Source: an uncultured Gemmatimonadota bacterium | GTDB taxonomy: Bacteria > Gemmatimonadota > Gemmatimonadetes > Gemmatimonadales > Gemmatimonadaceae | Reading direction: 5' to 3' | DNA: 64,000 nucleotides | Assembly: GCA_903882745.1 (NCBI GenBank) | Contig: CAIRYG010000005.1 | Span: 248,001-312,000 of the forward strand | Part shown: piece by piece, positions 53,235 to 63,097 of the stretch | Position numbering within the stretch: the stretch's first letter is position 1 | Layout: each line of letters starts with the position of its first letter | Position numbers and translations under genes: made by a program | The notes under the pieces: model-generated | Databases searched by the model: none | Told to the model about the DNA's origin: nothing | What the model saw: only the letters and a program-made list of their open reading frames with translations

Positions 53235-54653
53235 TTAGGCGTTCGGCTTCTTGGGAGCGGCCTTCTTATCGGCCGAGTGCTTGCTCGACGGTTTCTTGCT
53301 CGCCGACTTCTTGGGGGCGGGCTTCTTCTTGGCCGAGGAGGCGCTGGCCTTCGGGGCAGGCTTAGCCGAAGGCTTGGCCGAAGACTTGGCCGAGGACGTG
53401 CGGCTGCCCTTACCGCGGGGCTTTCGCGCCTTCCGCGTGGGCTTGTTCCAGTCCACGGCGAGATCAGCGCGAAATGAGGCCGGCATCGCGGCGACGGCGA
53501 GATTCTCGTCGGTCACCGAGAGGGCAGCGGCATCGCTGAGGTCCTGCCGTACGTCGGCAATCACTTTGGCCGGGCGCTTGGCCTTGGCGGCGTGCACGCG
53601 GTTCGTCAGCAGGATCACGAACATCTCGCGGTCGGGATCAATCCAGAGCGAGGTGCCGGTAAATCCGGTGTGTCCAAAGGCGCCATCGCGCAGGTAGGTG
53701 CCGGAGCCGTGCTGCCCTTCGCCGACTTCCCATCCCAGCGCCCGCGAGCCAGCGGCGCGCGCGGTGAACTGCTTGATCGTGGAATCGGCCACAATGTGCA
53801 CGCCGTTGTACGTGCCGCCATCGAGCAGCATCTGCGCAAACACGGCCAAGTCGGACGCGGTGCCAAACAGGCCAGCGTGACCCGCTACACCGCCGAGGAC
53901 AAAGGCGTTCTCGTCGTGGACTTCACCCTTGATCGGGTAGCCGCGCGGCGGGGAAACTTCAGTCGGCGCCACGCGGGCAATGACGGAATCTGCCGGGCGG
54001 AAGCCGGTGTCGTTCATGCCGAGCGGATCAAAGACACGGGCTTTGAGGAAGGTGTCGAGTCCTTCGCCGGCGATCGACTCAACGATCATGCCGAGCAGGT
54101 CGGCGCCCAGGTCGGAGTAGACGAAGCCCGTGCCCGGCTTGTACTCGAGCGGCGTGTCGTAGATCAGCGTGCGCGCTTCGTCCGGCGTGTGCGCGTGCCG
54201 CCAGAGGTCGCGGCCCGCCGGAAGTCCGCCGCGATGCATAAGCAGCTGGCGGACGGAGACGTCGTCCTTGTTGCCGCCGGTGAAGCGCGGGAGGTAGTGC
54301 GAGACTTTTTCGTCGAGGAGGAGTTTTCCCTCGTCGAACAGAATCATGCAGGCGGTCGTGGTGCCGACAACCTTCGTGAGCGAGGCGAGATCGTAAATCG
54401 TGCGATCGGGGATGACGGGCGCGCTCTCTTTGCCCCAGCTGAGCGAGCCGAATCCTTTCTGCCAGACGATCGATCCTTTGCGACCGACGACGACCGACGC
54501 GCCCGGATATCCACCAGCGGTAATGCCACGCCGGACGACACGATCAATCACTTCCAAGCGCTCGGCGGACATGCCCACGGACTTCGGCGACCGGACGGGG
54601 AGCCCGTCGCCGGAGAACGTAACTACAGCAGCCGCAAGGAGATAGCGAAGCAC
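53235..54653 (-). CDS. Serine beta-lactamase-family hydrolase with histone-H1-like C-terminal tail
   Basis: 472 residues. A weak signal peptide (LRYLLAAAVVTFSG) leads to a class-C/DD-peptidase fold: SxxK in DLASLTKVVGTTTA (about residue 91), YSDLGADLLG in the YxN position, and HTGFTGTSLW for KTG. It resembles esterases and the low-specificity beta-N-acetylglucosaminidase/CubicO group. The last 70 residues (from about 400) are made almost only of Lys, Ala, Pro and Ser, with SAKPSAKP and AKKKPAPKKS units as in histone H1 or bacterial H1-like proteins. Such a polybasic tail could bind lipopolysaccharide, peptidoglycan or nucleic acid. Confidence 0.87.
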   Translation of the reverse strand: MLRYLLAAAVVTFSGDGLPVRSPKSVGMSAERLEVIDRVVRRGITAGGYPGASVVVGRKGSIVWQKGFGSLSWGKESAPVIPDRTIYDLASLTKVVGTTTACMILFDEGKLLLDEKVSHYLPRFTGGNKDDVSVRQLLMHRGGLPAGRDLWRHAHTPDEARTLIYDTPLEYKPGTGFVYSDLGADLLGMIVESIAGEGLDTFLKARVFDPLGMNDTGFRPADSVIARVAPTEVSPPRGYPIKGEVHDENAFVLGGVAGHAGLFGTASDLAVFAQMLLDGGTYNGVHIVADSTIKQFTARAAGSRALGWEVGEGQHGSGTYLRDGAFGHTGFTGTSLWIDPDREMFVILLTNRVHAAKAKRPAKVIADVRQDLSDAAALSVTDENLAVAAMPASFRADLAVDWNKPTRKARKPRGKGSRTSSAKSSAKPSAKPAPKASASSAKKKPAPKKSASKKPSSKHSADKKAAPKKPNA

Positions 54654-54780
54654 TAGGGCCCGTGATTCGGGGAGAAAAAGCCGAACAACCAGAACCAGCA
54701 GTGACGGCGAGACTTACCGCACGGGCTCCTCTAGGTCAAGACGAGCACTACAGTAGTGATGTCACGCATGCCGCCGAGGT

Positions 54781-55602
54781 TCAGGGGCTGGGCTTTTTGA
54801 GGGTGTCGGTTGTGACGGCTCCTGGCGGCAGTTGGTAGAGCAGCACCGCTGTGGCGAGGTCGGCGGGGGCGAGTCGCGTCACACGCACGCGCGGGAACAT
54901 GACACTGGTTTCGTCGCGGGTGTGATCGAGGCCGAGGAGGTGGCCGATCTCATGGAGCGCGATTGTGCGCACCGCGCGCGCATCGTAGGGCGCGCCACTG
55001 GTGGCGTGGAGCGCGACTTCGATGTCGGCGCCGAAGATCCACCCGTGTTGATCACGCGACCAGTAGGTGCGACCGGCCGCGGCGTCTTTGAAATGGTCGA
55101 CCCATCGCAGCTTAACCTCTGCGCCGACGGAGTCGTCGGTGAAGGTGAACCGCACGGGGAGTCCAGCGGCGTCCCACGCGCGGAAGGCGTCGCGGATTTG
55201 TTGCGGGTACTGCGGCATCCAGTCGCTGACGCTGCTCGCGGGCTGGATCCACACCTGCACGGGATTTTCGGGGCGCTCAATCCAGCGCGCCACATGTCCG
55301 TTGCGGTCGCGCAGGACGTCGTCGATGTAGGTGCCTTCGGATTGGTCCGCAATGAAGCGACGGAGCGCCGCAAAGTTGGGTGCTGGGGGTGCTGGCAACG
55401 ACGAGCGTCGCATGCGCTCGAGTCCTTCGCTCGTGGCGGCTTCGTCGAGGGCAGCGACGGAATCTGCGGAGAGCAGCCATGTGGTCGGCGCTGGGTGACG
55501 GCGATGTCGCCTCATCGCGAAAACGCTCGTCATCACAGAGGTCATCGCGGCGAAAATGCCGATGAACATGAACAGCACCGCCGTCTTCCGGGCGTCCTTC
55601 AC
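54781..55602 (-). CDS. Matrixin-family metalloprotease (membrane-anchored)
   Basis: 273 residues from GTG at 55602, which overlaps the upstream stop (GTGA); the frame runs further upstream without coding character. A membrane segment (VLFMFIGIFAAMTSVMTSVF) anchors it. The catalytic domain carries HEIGHLLGLDHTRD, the full metzincin HExxHxxGxxH, with the Met-turn SVMFPR 12 residues later; DQHGWIFGADIEVALH precedes it. It is a zinc endopeptidase of the matrixin fold facing the periplasm. Last gene of a tightly overlapping operon. Confidence 0.9.
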   Translation of the reverse strand: MKDARKTAVLFMFIGIFAAMTSVMTSVFAMRRHRRHPAPTTWLLSADSVAALDEAATSEGLERMRRSSLPAPPAPNFAALRRFIADQSEGTYIDDVLRDRNGHVARWIERPENPVQVWIQPASSVSDWMPQYPQQIRDAFRAWDAAGLPVRFTFTDDSVGAEVKLRWVDHFKDAAAGRTYWSRDQHGWIFGADIEVALHATSGAPYDARAVRTIALHEIGHLLGLDHTRDETSVMFPRVRVTRLAPADLATAVLLYQLPPGAVTTDTLKKPSP

Positions 55603-56522
55603 GCGCCGCGATCCGGGGCATCGAGAAAGCCGAGCACGGTCGAGAAGAACTCGGTGGGTTGCTCGAAGAACGGCATGTGTCCTGCGTTGGCGACGAGATG
55701 CACGGTCGCGTGTGGAATCCGCGCGCCGGTTTCGTCGGCGAGTCGCGCGGGAAGCACGTCGTCGAGTCCGTGGATCAGGAGTGTCGTGGCACGAATTGAT
55801 GCGACGTCGCTCTGCCAGTCGTAGCCCTCGCGGCGCAGTCGTGCGGCGACCGCTGCGCCGGTGATGCTTCGTTCCTGCGGTGGCGCGAACATCGCGCCGA
55901 GTGCGCGATCCGCGAAGTAGGCTGGGTAAAGGGCTCGGCTGTATTCGGCGTGGAGATCGGCGTCTGCGGCGAGGAGTGCGCTCGGGTCGAGCGAGGCGAG
56001 CAAATGCCGGGGAGCGCCGGAGAGTCGAGCGACTGCATCGGGATGGAGCGAGGGAATCCATGTGCCGGTGCTTCCGACAGCGCTCGCGAGTACGAGTCGC
56101 CGTACACCGGAGAGATCGCGTGCGGCGGCGAGCATTGAGATACCGCCGCCCCACGAGTGGCCGAGCAGATCCCAGCGCGGAATGCCGAGCGCCTCGCGGA
56201 TGGCGACGACGTCACCGGCGTCGAACTCAATCCGGCTGGCGTTTGGGGCGGGTGGCACTTGGCTGGCGCCGCGGCCGCGTTGATCGAAGAGAATGACTTG
56301 CCGGGAGTGTGCGAGTGCGGCGAGCCCGGGCCAGAGGAGATTGTGACTGTAGATCATCCCGCCATTGACGCAGCAGAGCGGGAGCGTGCCCGCGACCGGC
56401 GGCGAGCTCCAGACGGCAAAGTCGAGGCCGCGCGCTTTCACGCGTGCGGCCGTGAGTCGCGGTGTGCGCGGGAGTGTGTGCTTGAACGCTTTGAAGCGCT
56501 CCCATGCGGGGGAGGTCGTCAT
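55599..56522 (-). CDS. Alpha/beta hydrolase (prolyl aminopeptidase-like)
   Basis: 307 residues from the ATG at 56522, overlapping the queG stop (ATGA). Oxyanion loop VNGGMIYSHNLLWPGLAAL, then FDQRGRGAS, nucleophile GHSWGGGI, acid HGLDDVLP, and His in NAGHMPFFEQP. The order and the DQRGRG motif are those of the S33 prolyl-aminopeptidase/proline-iminopeptidase type, but many related esterases share it. No signal peptide. Substrate unknown. Confidence 0.9.
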   Translation of the reverse strand: MTTSPAWERFKAFKHTLPRTPRLTAARVKARGLDFAVWSSPPVAGTLPLCCVNGGMIYSHNLLWPGLAALAHSRQVILFDQRGRGASQVPPAPNASRIEFDAGDVVAIREALGIPRWDLLGHSWGGGISMLAAARDLSGVRRLVLASAVGSTGTWIPSLHPDAVARLSGAPRHLLASLDPSALLAADADLHAEYSRALYPAYFADRALGAMFAPPQERSITGAAVAARLRREGYDWQSDVASIRATTLLIHGLDDVLPARLADETGARIPHATVHLVANAGHMPFFEQPTEFFSTVLGFLDAPDRGA

Positions 56523-57577
56523 GTGGGGCGGTGTCGTGTGCGGATTTGTTCGACGGCCCATGCGGCGTGCTCGCGCACGAGCGGCTCGGGATCGTGTGCG
56601 GCGGCCTGCTCGAGCACGCCGAGTGCCGAGGGGTCGCCGCGGTTGCCGAGTACGACGGCGGCGTTCCGCGCGAGGCCACGGCGCTTGGTGCGTGTGATGG
56701 CCGACTTGCCGAACCGAGCGCGCCAGGCGGGCGCGTCGAGTGCGAGGAGTTCGGCCGGGTCTGGTCGCACCCGATCGTCGGCAGGGCGTAGGGCCATGTC
56801 GGTCAGTGGGCGCGAGAACTTGTGATTCCAGGGGCACACCTCTTGGCAGATGTCGCAGCCGTAGAGGTGGTCGTCGAGCGCGGGGCGGAGCGGCTCGGGA
56901 ATCGCGCCTTTGAGTTCGATGGTGAGGTACGAAATACAGCGCGTCGCGTCGAGCACGTGCGGCGCGGTGAAGGCCTGCGTGGGGCAGTGGTCGAGGCACC
57001 GGGTGCAGGTTCCGCAGTGATCGGCGGTGAACGGTGCGTCGGGGGTGAGCTCGAGGTCGCAGAAGAGCGCGCCGATAAAAAAGAACGACCCCAGCTGCGG
57101 GTGGATCAGCAGGGTGTTCTTCCCGAACCAGCCAAGTCCGGCGCGGCGCGCGAGGTCACGCTCGAGCACAGGGCCGGTGTCGACGAACGCGCGAGTGGTG
57201 GCACCGGTGTGTGCGGTGAGCCAGGCACCGAGTTCGTCGAGTTTGTCCCACATGACGCGGTGGTAGTCATCGCCGCGCGCGTAGCGGGCGATCGTGCCGT
57301 CGGGCTGCGTGCCGTCGTAGTTGAGCGCGACCACAACCGCGCTCTGCATGCCCGGCACTGGGTGTCGAGAATCGGCGCGGAGCTCGGCCCCCCGTTCGAG
57401 ATACTGCATCTCGCCGGCGTGGCCGGCGACGAGCCAATCGGAGAAGTGCTTGTAGGTGTCGGCCGGGCCGAGTGCGGTGAGGCCGACCAAATCAAAGCCC
57501 AGTCCAAAGGCTTGGGCCTTGAGGAGTGGTTCGATGGGGCGCTCGATGGGGCGCGCTGCCGGCCCCGCGCTGCTCAC
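56519..57577 (-). CDS. queG: Epoxyqueuosine reductase QueG
   Basis: 352 residues from GTG at 57577, overlapping the preceding small gene's stop (GTGA). FDLVGLTALG and YHRVMWDKLDELGAWL are in the N-terminal B12-binding domain. The [4Fe-4S] clusters use CGTCTRCLDHCPTQA and GCDICQEVCPWN. A C-terminal HEAT-like repeat (LGVLEQAAAHDPEPLVREHAAWAV) completes it. It reduces epoxyqueuosine to queuosine in tRNA with cobalamin. Length is near the E. coli enzyme (379). Confidence 0.96.
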   Translation of the reverse strand: MSSAGPAARPIERPIEPLLKAQAFGLGFDLVGLTALGPADTYKHFSDWLVAGHAGEMQYLERGAELRADSRHPVPGMQSAVVVALNYDGTQPDGTIARYARGDDYHRVMWDKLDELGAWLTAHTGATTRAFVDTGPVLERDLARRAGLGWFGKNTLLIHPQLGSFFFIGALFCDLELTPDAPFTADHCGTCTRCLDHCPTQAFTAPHVLDATRCISYLTIELKGAIPEPLRPALDDHLYGCDICQEVCPWNHKFSRPLTDMALRPADDRVRPDPAELLALDAPAWRARFGKSAITRTKRRGLARNAAVVLGNRGDPSALGVLEQAAAHDPEPLVREHAAWAVEQIRTRHRPT

Positions 57578-57909
57578 GGCGCGCGTGCGGCCCAGCGGGC
57601 GTAGCGGACGATGTCCTCGAGCGGGGGTACCGCGTCGTGGTCGCCGTACGCGGTATGCATCCGCCACCGCACGTAGGTCTGGTCCGGCAGCGGGAGGAAG
57701 GGGAACCGCGCGTACCATCCGCGCGACCGGAACCGCCAGGCAGTGCGCAGGAGCGCAACGCCAAGCGTAGGGTCGGTGATCGCGCGGAACGCGAGACGGA
57801 GCGAGAGGGAGAGCCACGGCATGTCCGAATAAAGATGGTGCCACGGCGACTCCCCTTCAATCACCTGGCCGATGTCAAACCCCTCGCGCTGGGCGTGTCC
57901 GCAACCCAC
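57574..57909 (-). CDS. Small protein of unknown function upstream of queG
   Basis: 111 residues if started at the GTG at 57909; the exact start is uncertain because the frame runs to 57939, across the divergent acyltransferase start. The stop overlaps the queG start. The sequence (SPWHHLYSDMPWLSLSLRLAF, GWYARFPFLPLPDQTYVRWRMHTAYGD) is rich in aromatic and basic residues and non-repetitive, consistent with a real protein. I do not recognise a family. Confidence 0.6.
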   Translation of the reverse strand: MGCGHAQREGFDIGQVIEGESPWHHLYSDMPWLSLSLRLAFRAITDPTLGVALLRTAWRFRSRGWYARFPFLPLPDQTYVRWRMHTAYGDHDAVPPLEDIVRYARWAARAP

Positions 57910-57920
57910 ATTGGCGGGAT

Positions 57921-59237
57921 ATGCGGCTGTATAAGGCAATGCCGGCGCTCAGCGCGCTCGCGACCCGCTCGTACTATCGGCTGACCGTTAGCGGAACACT
58001 CCCGCCGACGGGGCCGGTGTTGATTGTCGCGAATCACTCCAACTCGCTGCTGGATCCGGCTTTTGTGGTGGTCGCGGCGCGTCGGACGGTGCGGTTCATG
58101 GCCAAGCACACGCTGTTCACGCACAAGCAAATCGGATGGCTGGTTGCCGGGGTGGGGTCGGTGCCGGTGTATCGTGCGATGGACAATCCCAAGGAAGTGG
58201 GGCGGAATTTTGACTCGCTCCGCGACGTGAACGCCGCGATCGCGCGGGGTGATGCGGTGGGGATTTTTCCCGAGGGAACCAGCCACAGCGCCTCGCGCCT
58301 GCAGCCGCTCAAAACGGGCGCGGCACGGATCGCGCTCGGAGCGGCACAACTCACCGGGGGGAGTTTCCCGATCGTCCCCATTGGACTCGTCTTTCGGGAC
58401 CGTCGCTCGTTCCGGAGCTCGGCGCGCGTGATCGTTGGCGAGAGCTGCGCGTGGGCCGATTTGGCCGGCTGTGGCCCGCAGGACAAAGTGGCGGTTCGCG
58501 AGCTCACACGCCGGATCGAGCAATCGATGCTCGCCGTCACGCTGAATCTTCGCAGCTGGGCCGACGAGCAGCTCGTCCGATGCGCCGAGCGCGTGTGGAC
58601 GGCGGAGTTCGGAACGGCGTCAGACGGACCATCGGAAATCGAGCGACTCCAAATGGCGACCGATGCGCTCGCGCTGCTCCGCATGGGAGAGCGCGAGGAC
58701 TGGCGCACGGTCGCCCGCGAGTTGCGCGCGCATGACCGGATGCTGGCGCGACTCGGCCTGACCCCCATGTCCTTGCGTGACACGGTCACGGGCGAGGACG
58801 TTGTGTCATGGGTGCTGCGCCGCGCGCTGTTGTTGCCGATGTTCCCCTTGGCGCTGATCGCGTTTGTGCTCTTTCGTGCGCCGCGCGAGGTGACGGGGGT
58901 GCTGTCGGATCGGCTCGCGGTGGTGGAAGGAGAGGACACGGTTCCGACGTATCGCGTGATTCTGGGCGCCGTGATTTTCTTGCTCTGGTTTGCGCTGTTG
59001 GCGATGGGCACCGGGGCGTGGTTCGGCTGGAAAGTCGGGGTGTCCGTGTTTGCTGCCTTGCCGTTGTTCGGGTTCCTCGCGCTCTGGATTTCCGATTCCC
59101 AACGCATCTCGTGGACCGAGGCGCGACGCTATGTGGTGGTGCGCACCAACCGCACACGTGTGGCGGCGATGCGGGTACGCCAACGCGCGCTGGCCGAGAA
59201 ATTAAGCCAGCTGTTCACACACCGGATGCCGGTGTAG
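57921..59237 (+). CDS. Lysophospholipid/glycerol-3-phosphate acyltransferase with C-terminal membrane domain
   Basis: 438 residues. Acyltransferase domain with VANHSNSLLDPAF (His and Asp of the NHxNxLxDP form), FPEGTSHS and PIVPIGLVFRD. The central 150 residues are soluble helices. A C-terminal pair of membrane segments follows (LLLPMFPLALIAFVLF, VILGAVIFLLWFALLAMGTGAW, VSVFAALPLFGFLALWI). This domain order is that of Gpt2p/DHAP-acyltransferase-like bacterial proteins. It acylates glycerol-3-phosphate or a lysolipid at the inner membrane. Divergent from the queG operon; ends 12 nt from the phosphodiesterase gene. Confidence 0.9.
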   Translation: MRLYKAMPALSALATRSYYRLTVSGTLPPTGPVLIVANHSNSLLDPAFVVVAARRTVRFMAKHTLFTHKQIGWLVAGVGSVPVYRAMDNPKEVGRNFDSLRDVNAAIARGDAVGIFPEGTSHSASRLQPLKTGAARIALGAAQLTGGSFPIVPIGLVFRDRRSFRSSARVIVGESCAWADLAGCGPQDKVAVRELTRRIEQSMLAVTLNLRSWADEQLVRCAERVWTAEFGTASDGPSEIERLQMATDALALLRMGEREDWRTVARELRAHDRMLARLGLTPMSLRDTVTGEDVVSWVLRRALLLPMFPLALIAFVLFRAPREVTGVLSDRLAVVEGEDTVPTYRVILGAVIFLLWFALLAMGTGAWFGWKVGVSVFAALPLFGFLALWISDSQRISWTEARRYVVVRTNRTRVAAMRVRQRALAEKLSQLFTHRMPV

Positions 59238-59249
59238 GTCAGCCGTCGG

Positions 59250-60680
59250 TCAGTAAAACGACTGTCCGTCGAGGCCGTCAGGAACGGGCAATCCCAGTGC
59301 GCTGAGGGCGCTGGGCATGACGTCCACGGTGCGCAGGGGACGTCGCGCAATCGGGTGATTCGTGACCAGCGGCACCAACATGTGCTCGCGAAGGAGCGCG
59401 CCGTGCGTCGAGCGATGTGGGATCGGCTCCCAGCGGCTGCGCAGATCCCAGTCGCGCGCCGCAGAAATCACGAGGTCGCCGGCGCGTGGTGTGGCGGCAA
59501 GCGCCGCGAGCTGCACGAGCGCGTCGGGGTAGTCGCTCGACGATGTCACGTCCCACGCGTCCTGCGCGTCGAGTGCGTGCTGCTCACCGATGCCGAGCGG
59601 ATCACCATCGATTGGGTGATAGGAGTAACGCCCGTTCGCTGCCGACACGCGCGCGGTTCCACGTGTGCGCGTGCGAATCTCGCAGCCCTGTGCATCGATG
59701 GGGAGCAGGAGGAGGTCGACACTGGGGCGGTCGAGCAGCCGCTCTGCCATCCACTGCCACTTGGCGGTGAGAGCGGGCCAGCCCAATCGTGCGCGCGGGC
59801 GGTCGGCGAGGCCGACGTAGAGGTGGGCCATGGCATTGCCGCTGACCATCACGGCCACGTCAGGGCGGCGCCCATACACCCACGGATGCGCGAGGACGCG
59901 CGGGCCCCAGTCGGCGACGACCTGTGCGAGGTCTTCGTGCTGATGCACGGGTGAATGGCCGTGATCGCTCACAATCCAGAGATGCATGCGATCCCAGCGG
60001 CCAGCGCGTTCGGCATCGGCGCGGAGCGCGGCTACCGTGTCATCCACCGTGCGGAGGGCGGCGCGCACCGATGGGGCGTCGTGCCCATCGGCATGTGAGG
60101 ACTTGTCGGGTCCCGTGAAGGCGCAAAAGGCGAACGGGGTGCAGTCGCGCGCGATGCGGTGGGCGGCTTCGTCGCCGAGTTCGCGGTCAATCTGGTGCCA
60201 GCGGGCCACGTCCCCGCGGAGGTGGGTGCCGAGGAGGGAGAGCAGGAATCCGGCGGAGCGGCCCAGTCGCTCGGAGGGCAGGAGGCCGCGATTGAAGCAG
60301 GCGAGGGAGCCGACATTCCCACCCGAGTGGGTAAAAATCGTGTCGGCGTGCGGGGCAACATCGTCGTCGATGCTGAGGCCGCCGATTCCCACGTAGCTGC
60401 GTGCGCCGTGCGGCCAGGAACGGGTCTTGCGGGCCCGGTCGAACCAGCGCAGGGCTGGGAGGCCGATAGGCCCCGGGTGCCGTCCGTGCAGAAAGGGGGT
60501 GTAGGCTGGCCCGGTTACTGAGGGGAACACCGAGGTTATCGTGTGCGAGCTTCCCTCGCGCCGCATGCTGGCGATTGCAGGGAGTTCGCCCGCATCGACA
60601 GCGGCAGCGAGGGTGTCCGGGCGGGCCCCGTCGGCCAGCAGGACCACGACACTGGGGGAGCGCGGGTCGCGGAGAGTCAC
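59250..60680 (-). CDS. Alkaline-phosphatase-superfamily phosphodiesterase (NPP-like)
   Basis: 476 residues. ADGARPD (metal Asp), SVFPSVTGPAYTPFLHG (Thr nucleophile), FTGPDKSSHADGHD (metal Asp and His), VSDHGHSP (metal Asp/His) and RSTHGALLREHMLVPL (last metal His) give the two-zinc site of the nucleotide pyrophosphatase/phosphodiesterase group. No signal peptide is visible, so it may be cytoplasmic, unlike most NPPs. It cleaves a phosphodiester or phosphomonoester; substrate unknown. It is divergent from the LOG gene. Confidence 0.9.
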   Translation of the reverse strand: MTLRDPRSPSVVVLLADGARPDTLAAAVDAGELPAIASMRREGSSHTITSVFPSVTGPAYTPFLHGRHPGPIGLPALRWFDRARKTRSWPHGARSYVGIGGLSIDDDVAPHADTIFTHSGGNVGSLACFNRGLLPSERLGRSAGFLLSLLGTHLRGDVARWHQIDRELGDEAAHRIARDCTPFAFCAFTGPDKSSHADGHDAPSVRAALRTVDDTVAALRADAERAGRWDRMHLWIVSDHGHSPVHQHEDLAQVVADWGPRVLAHPWVYGRRPDVAVMVSGNAMAHLYVGLADRPRARLGWPALTAKWQWMAERLLDRPSVDLLLLPIDAQGCEIRTRTRGTARVSAANGRYSYHPIDGDPLGIGEQHALDAQDAWDVTSSSDYPDALVQLAALAATPRAGDLVISAARDWDLRSRWEPIPHRSTHGALLREHMLVPLVTNHPIARRPLRTVDVMPSALSALGLPVPDGLDGQSFY

Positions 60681-60689
60681 GACTCAAGG

Positions 60690-60695
60690 TAAACT
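60690..60695 (+). promoter_or_regulatory. Possible -10 box, near-leaderless LOG gene
   Basis: TAAACT six bases before the ATG at 60702. No -35 is visible and there is no ribosome site, which would fit leaderless translation. Confidence 0.35.
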
Positions 60696-60701
60696 GCGGG
60701 A

Positions 60702-61655
60702 ATGGCATCCCGTAAACGACCCGCGGCCCCTCGTCCCCCTGCCCCCACAACGCGCGCACGGAGTGGTACGGGGAAGAAGGTGGACATTGCGCTTCGGACG
60801 AGCGCTGAGCTCCGGGCGGTGGAGGGGGTGCGCGAGCGGATCGAAGCCGGCAACCAGGCGGCAGGGCGCGCGAGCCGCTCAGTGACGCGTGTGCCGGCGC
60901 CGGAGCCGCGCGCCGTCGACGACGCGATTCGCGACAGCGTTGATGCGTTCCTGACCGAGGATGCGAAGCTACTGCAGGGTGATCACCACCCCGACGACTT
61001 TACGCGCACCGATCCCTGGCGTGTGATGCGGATTCAGGGGGAGTTCATCGAAGGGATCGACAAGCTGGCCAAAATCGGTCCCGCGGTCACGGTCTTCGGG
61101 TCGGCGCGCACCCCTCCAGATGACCCGCAGTATCTGGCCGCCGAAATCCTCGGAGGGCTGCTCGCCAAGCACGGGCTGGCCACGATGACCGGCGCCGGGC
61201 CGGGGATCATGGAAGCGGCCAACAAGGGGGCGCAGCGGGCTGGGGGACGGTCGGTGGGGTGCAATATCGAGCTGCCGTTCGAGCAGGGCGCGAACCCATT
61301 TTGCGACACCTTGGTGCACTTCCGTTACTTCTTTGTGCGCAAGACGATGTTCATCAAGTACAGCACGGCATTTGTTATCTTTCCGGGAGGGTTCGGCACC
61401 CTCGATGAGTTCTTCGAGGCGGTGACGTTGATTCAAACCGGGAAGATTTCGCAGTTCCCTGTGATCCTGTTCGGCCGGCACTACTGGGCCGGACTCCTGC
61501 GATGGATGCACTCACGAGTCCTCGGCGAGAAGAAGATCTCTCCCGGTGATCTCGACTTGCTGGTGGTGACCGACGATCCACACGAAGCCGTCGAAGTGAT
61601 TGTGGCGGCGCATACGGCACAACAGGAACAGGCCCGATTGCGGGCGGAGCGATAG
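60702..61655 (+). CDS. LOG-family (TIGR00730-type) protein with basic N-terminal extension
   Basis: 317 residues. The Rossmann domain (about 105-310) has VFGSARTPPDD, MTGAGPGIMEAANKGA, and PGGFGTLDEFFEAVTLIQTGK: the nucleotide-binding and PGGxGTxxE active-site motifs of LONELY GUY proteins. LOGs hydrolyse nucleoside 5'-monophosphates such as cytokinin ribotides; many are mis-annotated lysine decarboxylases. The first 85 residues are Arg/Ala/Pro-rich and probably disordered. Three bases separate its stop from the deoxyhypusine-synthase start. Confidence 0.92.
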   Translation: MASRKRPAAPRPPAPTTRARSGTGKKVDIALRTSAELRAVEGVRERIEAGNQAAGRASRSVTRVPAPEPRAVDDAIRDSVDAFLTEDAKLLQGDHHPDDFTRTDPWRVMRIQGEFIEGIDKLAKIGPAVTVFGSARTPPDDPQYLAAEILGGLLAKHGLATMTGAGPGIMEAANKGAQRAGGRSVGCNIELPFEQGANPFCDTLVHFRYFFVRKTMFIKYSTAFVIFPGGFGTLDEFFEAVTLIQTGKISQFPVILFGRHYWAGLLRWMHSRVLGEKKISPGDLDLLVVTDDPHEAVEVIVAAHTAQQEQARLRAER

Positions 61656-61658
61656 ACG

Positions 61659-62906
<1,248 letters not shown>

Positions 62907-62958
62907 GCGTCCTCAGCGCCCGGAGACGGGCGTCGGCAGGGGTCAGCAACTGCGCAGT

Positions 62959-62980
62959 CACAGCCCGGCCACAGCCCGGC
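62959..62980. repeat. 11-bp tandem duplication
   Basis: CACAGCCCGGC at 62959-62969 and 62970-62980, in the region between the deoxyhypusine-synthase homologue and greA. Confidence 0.85.
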
Positions 62981-62982
62981 AA

Positions 62983-63011
62983 TTGCCCGACAGGCCGTTT
63001 TGCGCTATGCT
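62983..63011 (+). promoter_or_regulatory. greA promoter
   Basis: TTGCCC (62983-62988), 17 nt, TATGCT (63006-63011), giving a transcription start near 63018 and a leader of about 80 nt that includes the hairpin at 63027-63053. Confidence 0.7.
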
Positions 63012-63026
63012 TTACCCAGAGACCTA

Positions 63027-63060
63027 AGCGCCCGGCCCGCACGGCCGGGCGCTGGCTTTT
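63027..63060 (+). terminator. Intrinsic terminator in the greA leader (attenuator candidate) or end of the upstream operon
   Basis: Perfect 11-bp stem AGCGCCCGGCC / GGCCGGGCGCT, loop CGCAC, followed by GGCTTTTT. It lies between the promoter and the greA ribosome site (GGAGG near 63081-63085). It can end the upstream transcript, and also can cut greA initiation short. Confidence 0.8.
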
Positions 63061-63097
63061 TCCTGTACCAACCGGTGTCCACCGGAGGCGGTTTCCG

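Noticed and set aside
53592-54656. Plus-strand frame opposite the serine hydrolase
   Set aside because: Shadow; the minus strand has SxxK, Tyr and HTG motifs in order.
60702-61655. Lysine decarboxylase
   Set aside because: PGGxGTxxE and GPGIMEAAN motifs are those of LOG phosphoribohydrolases; no PLP site.
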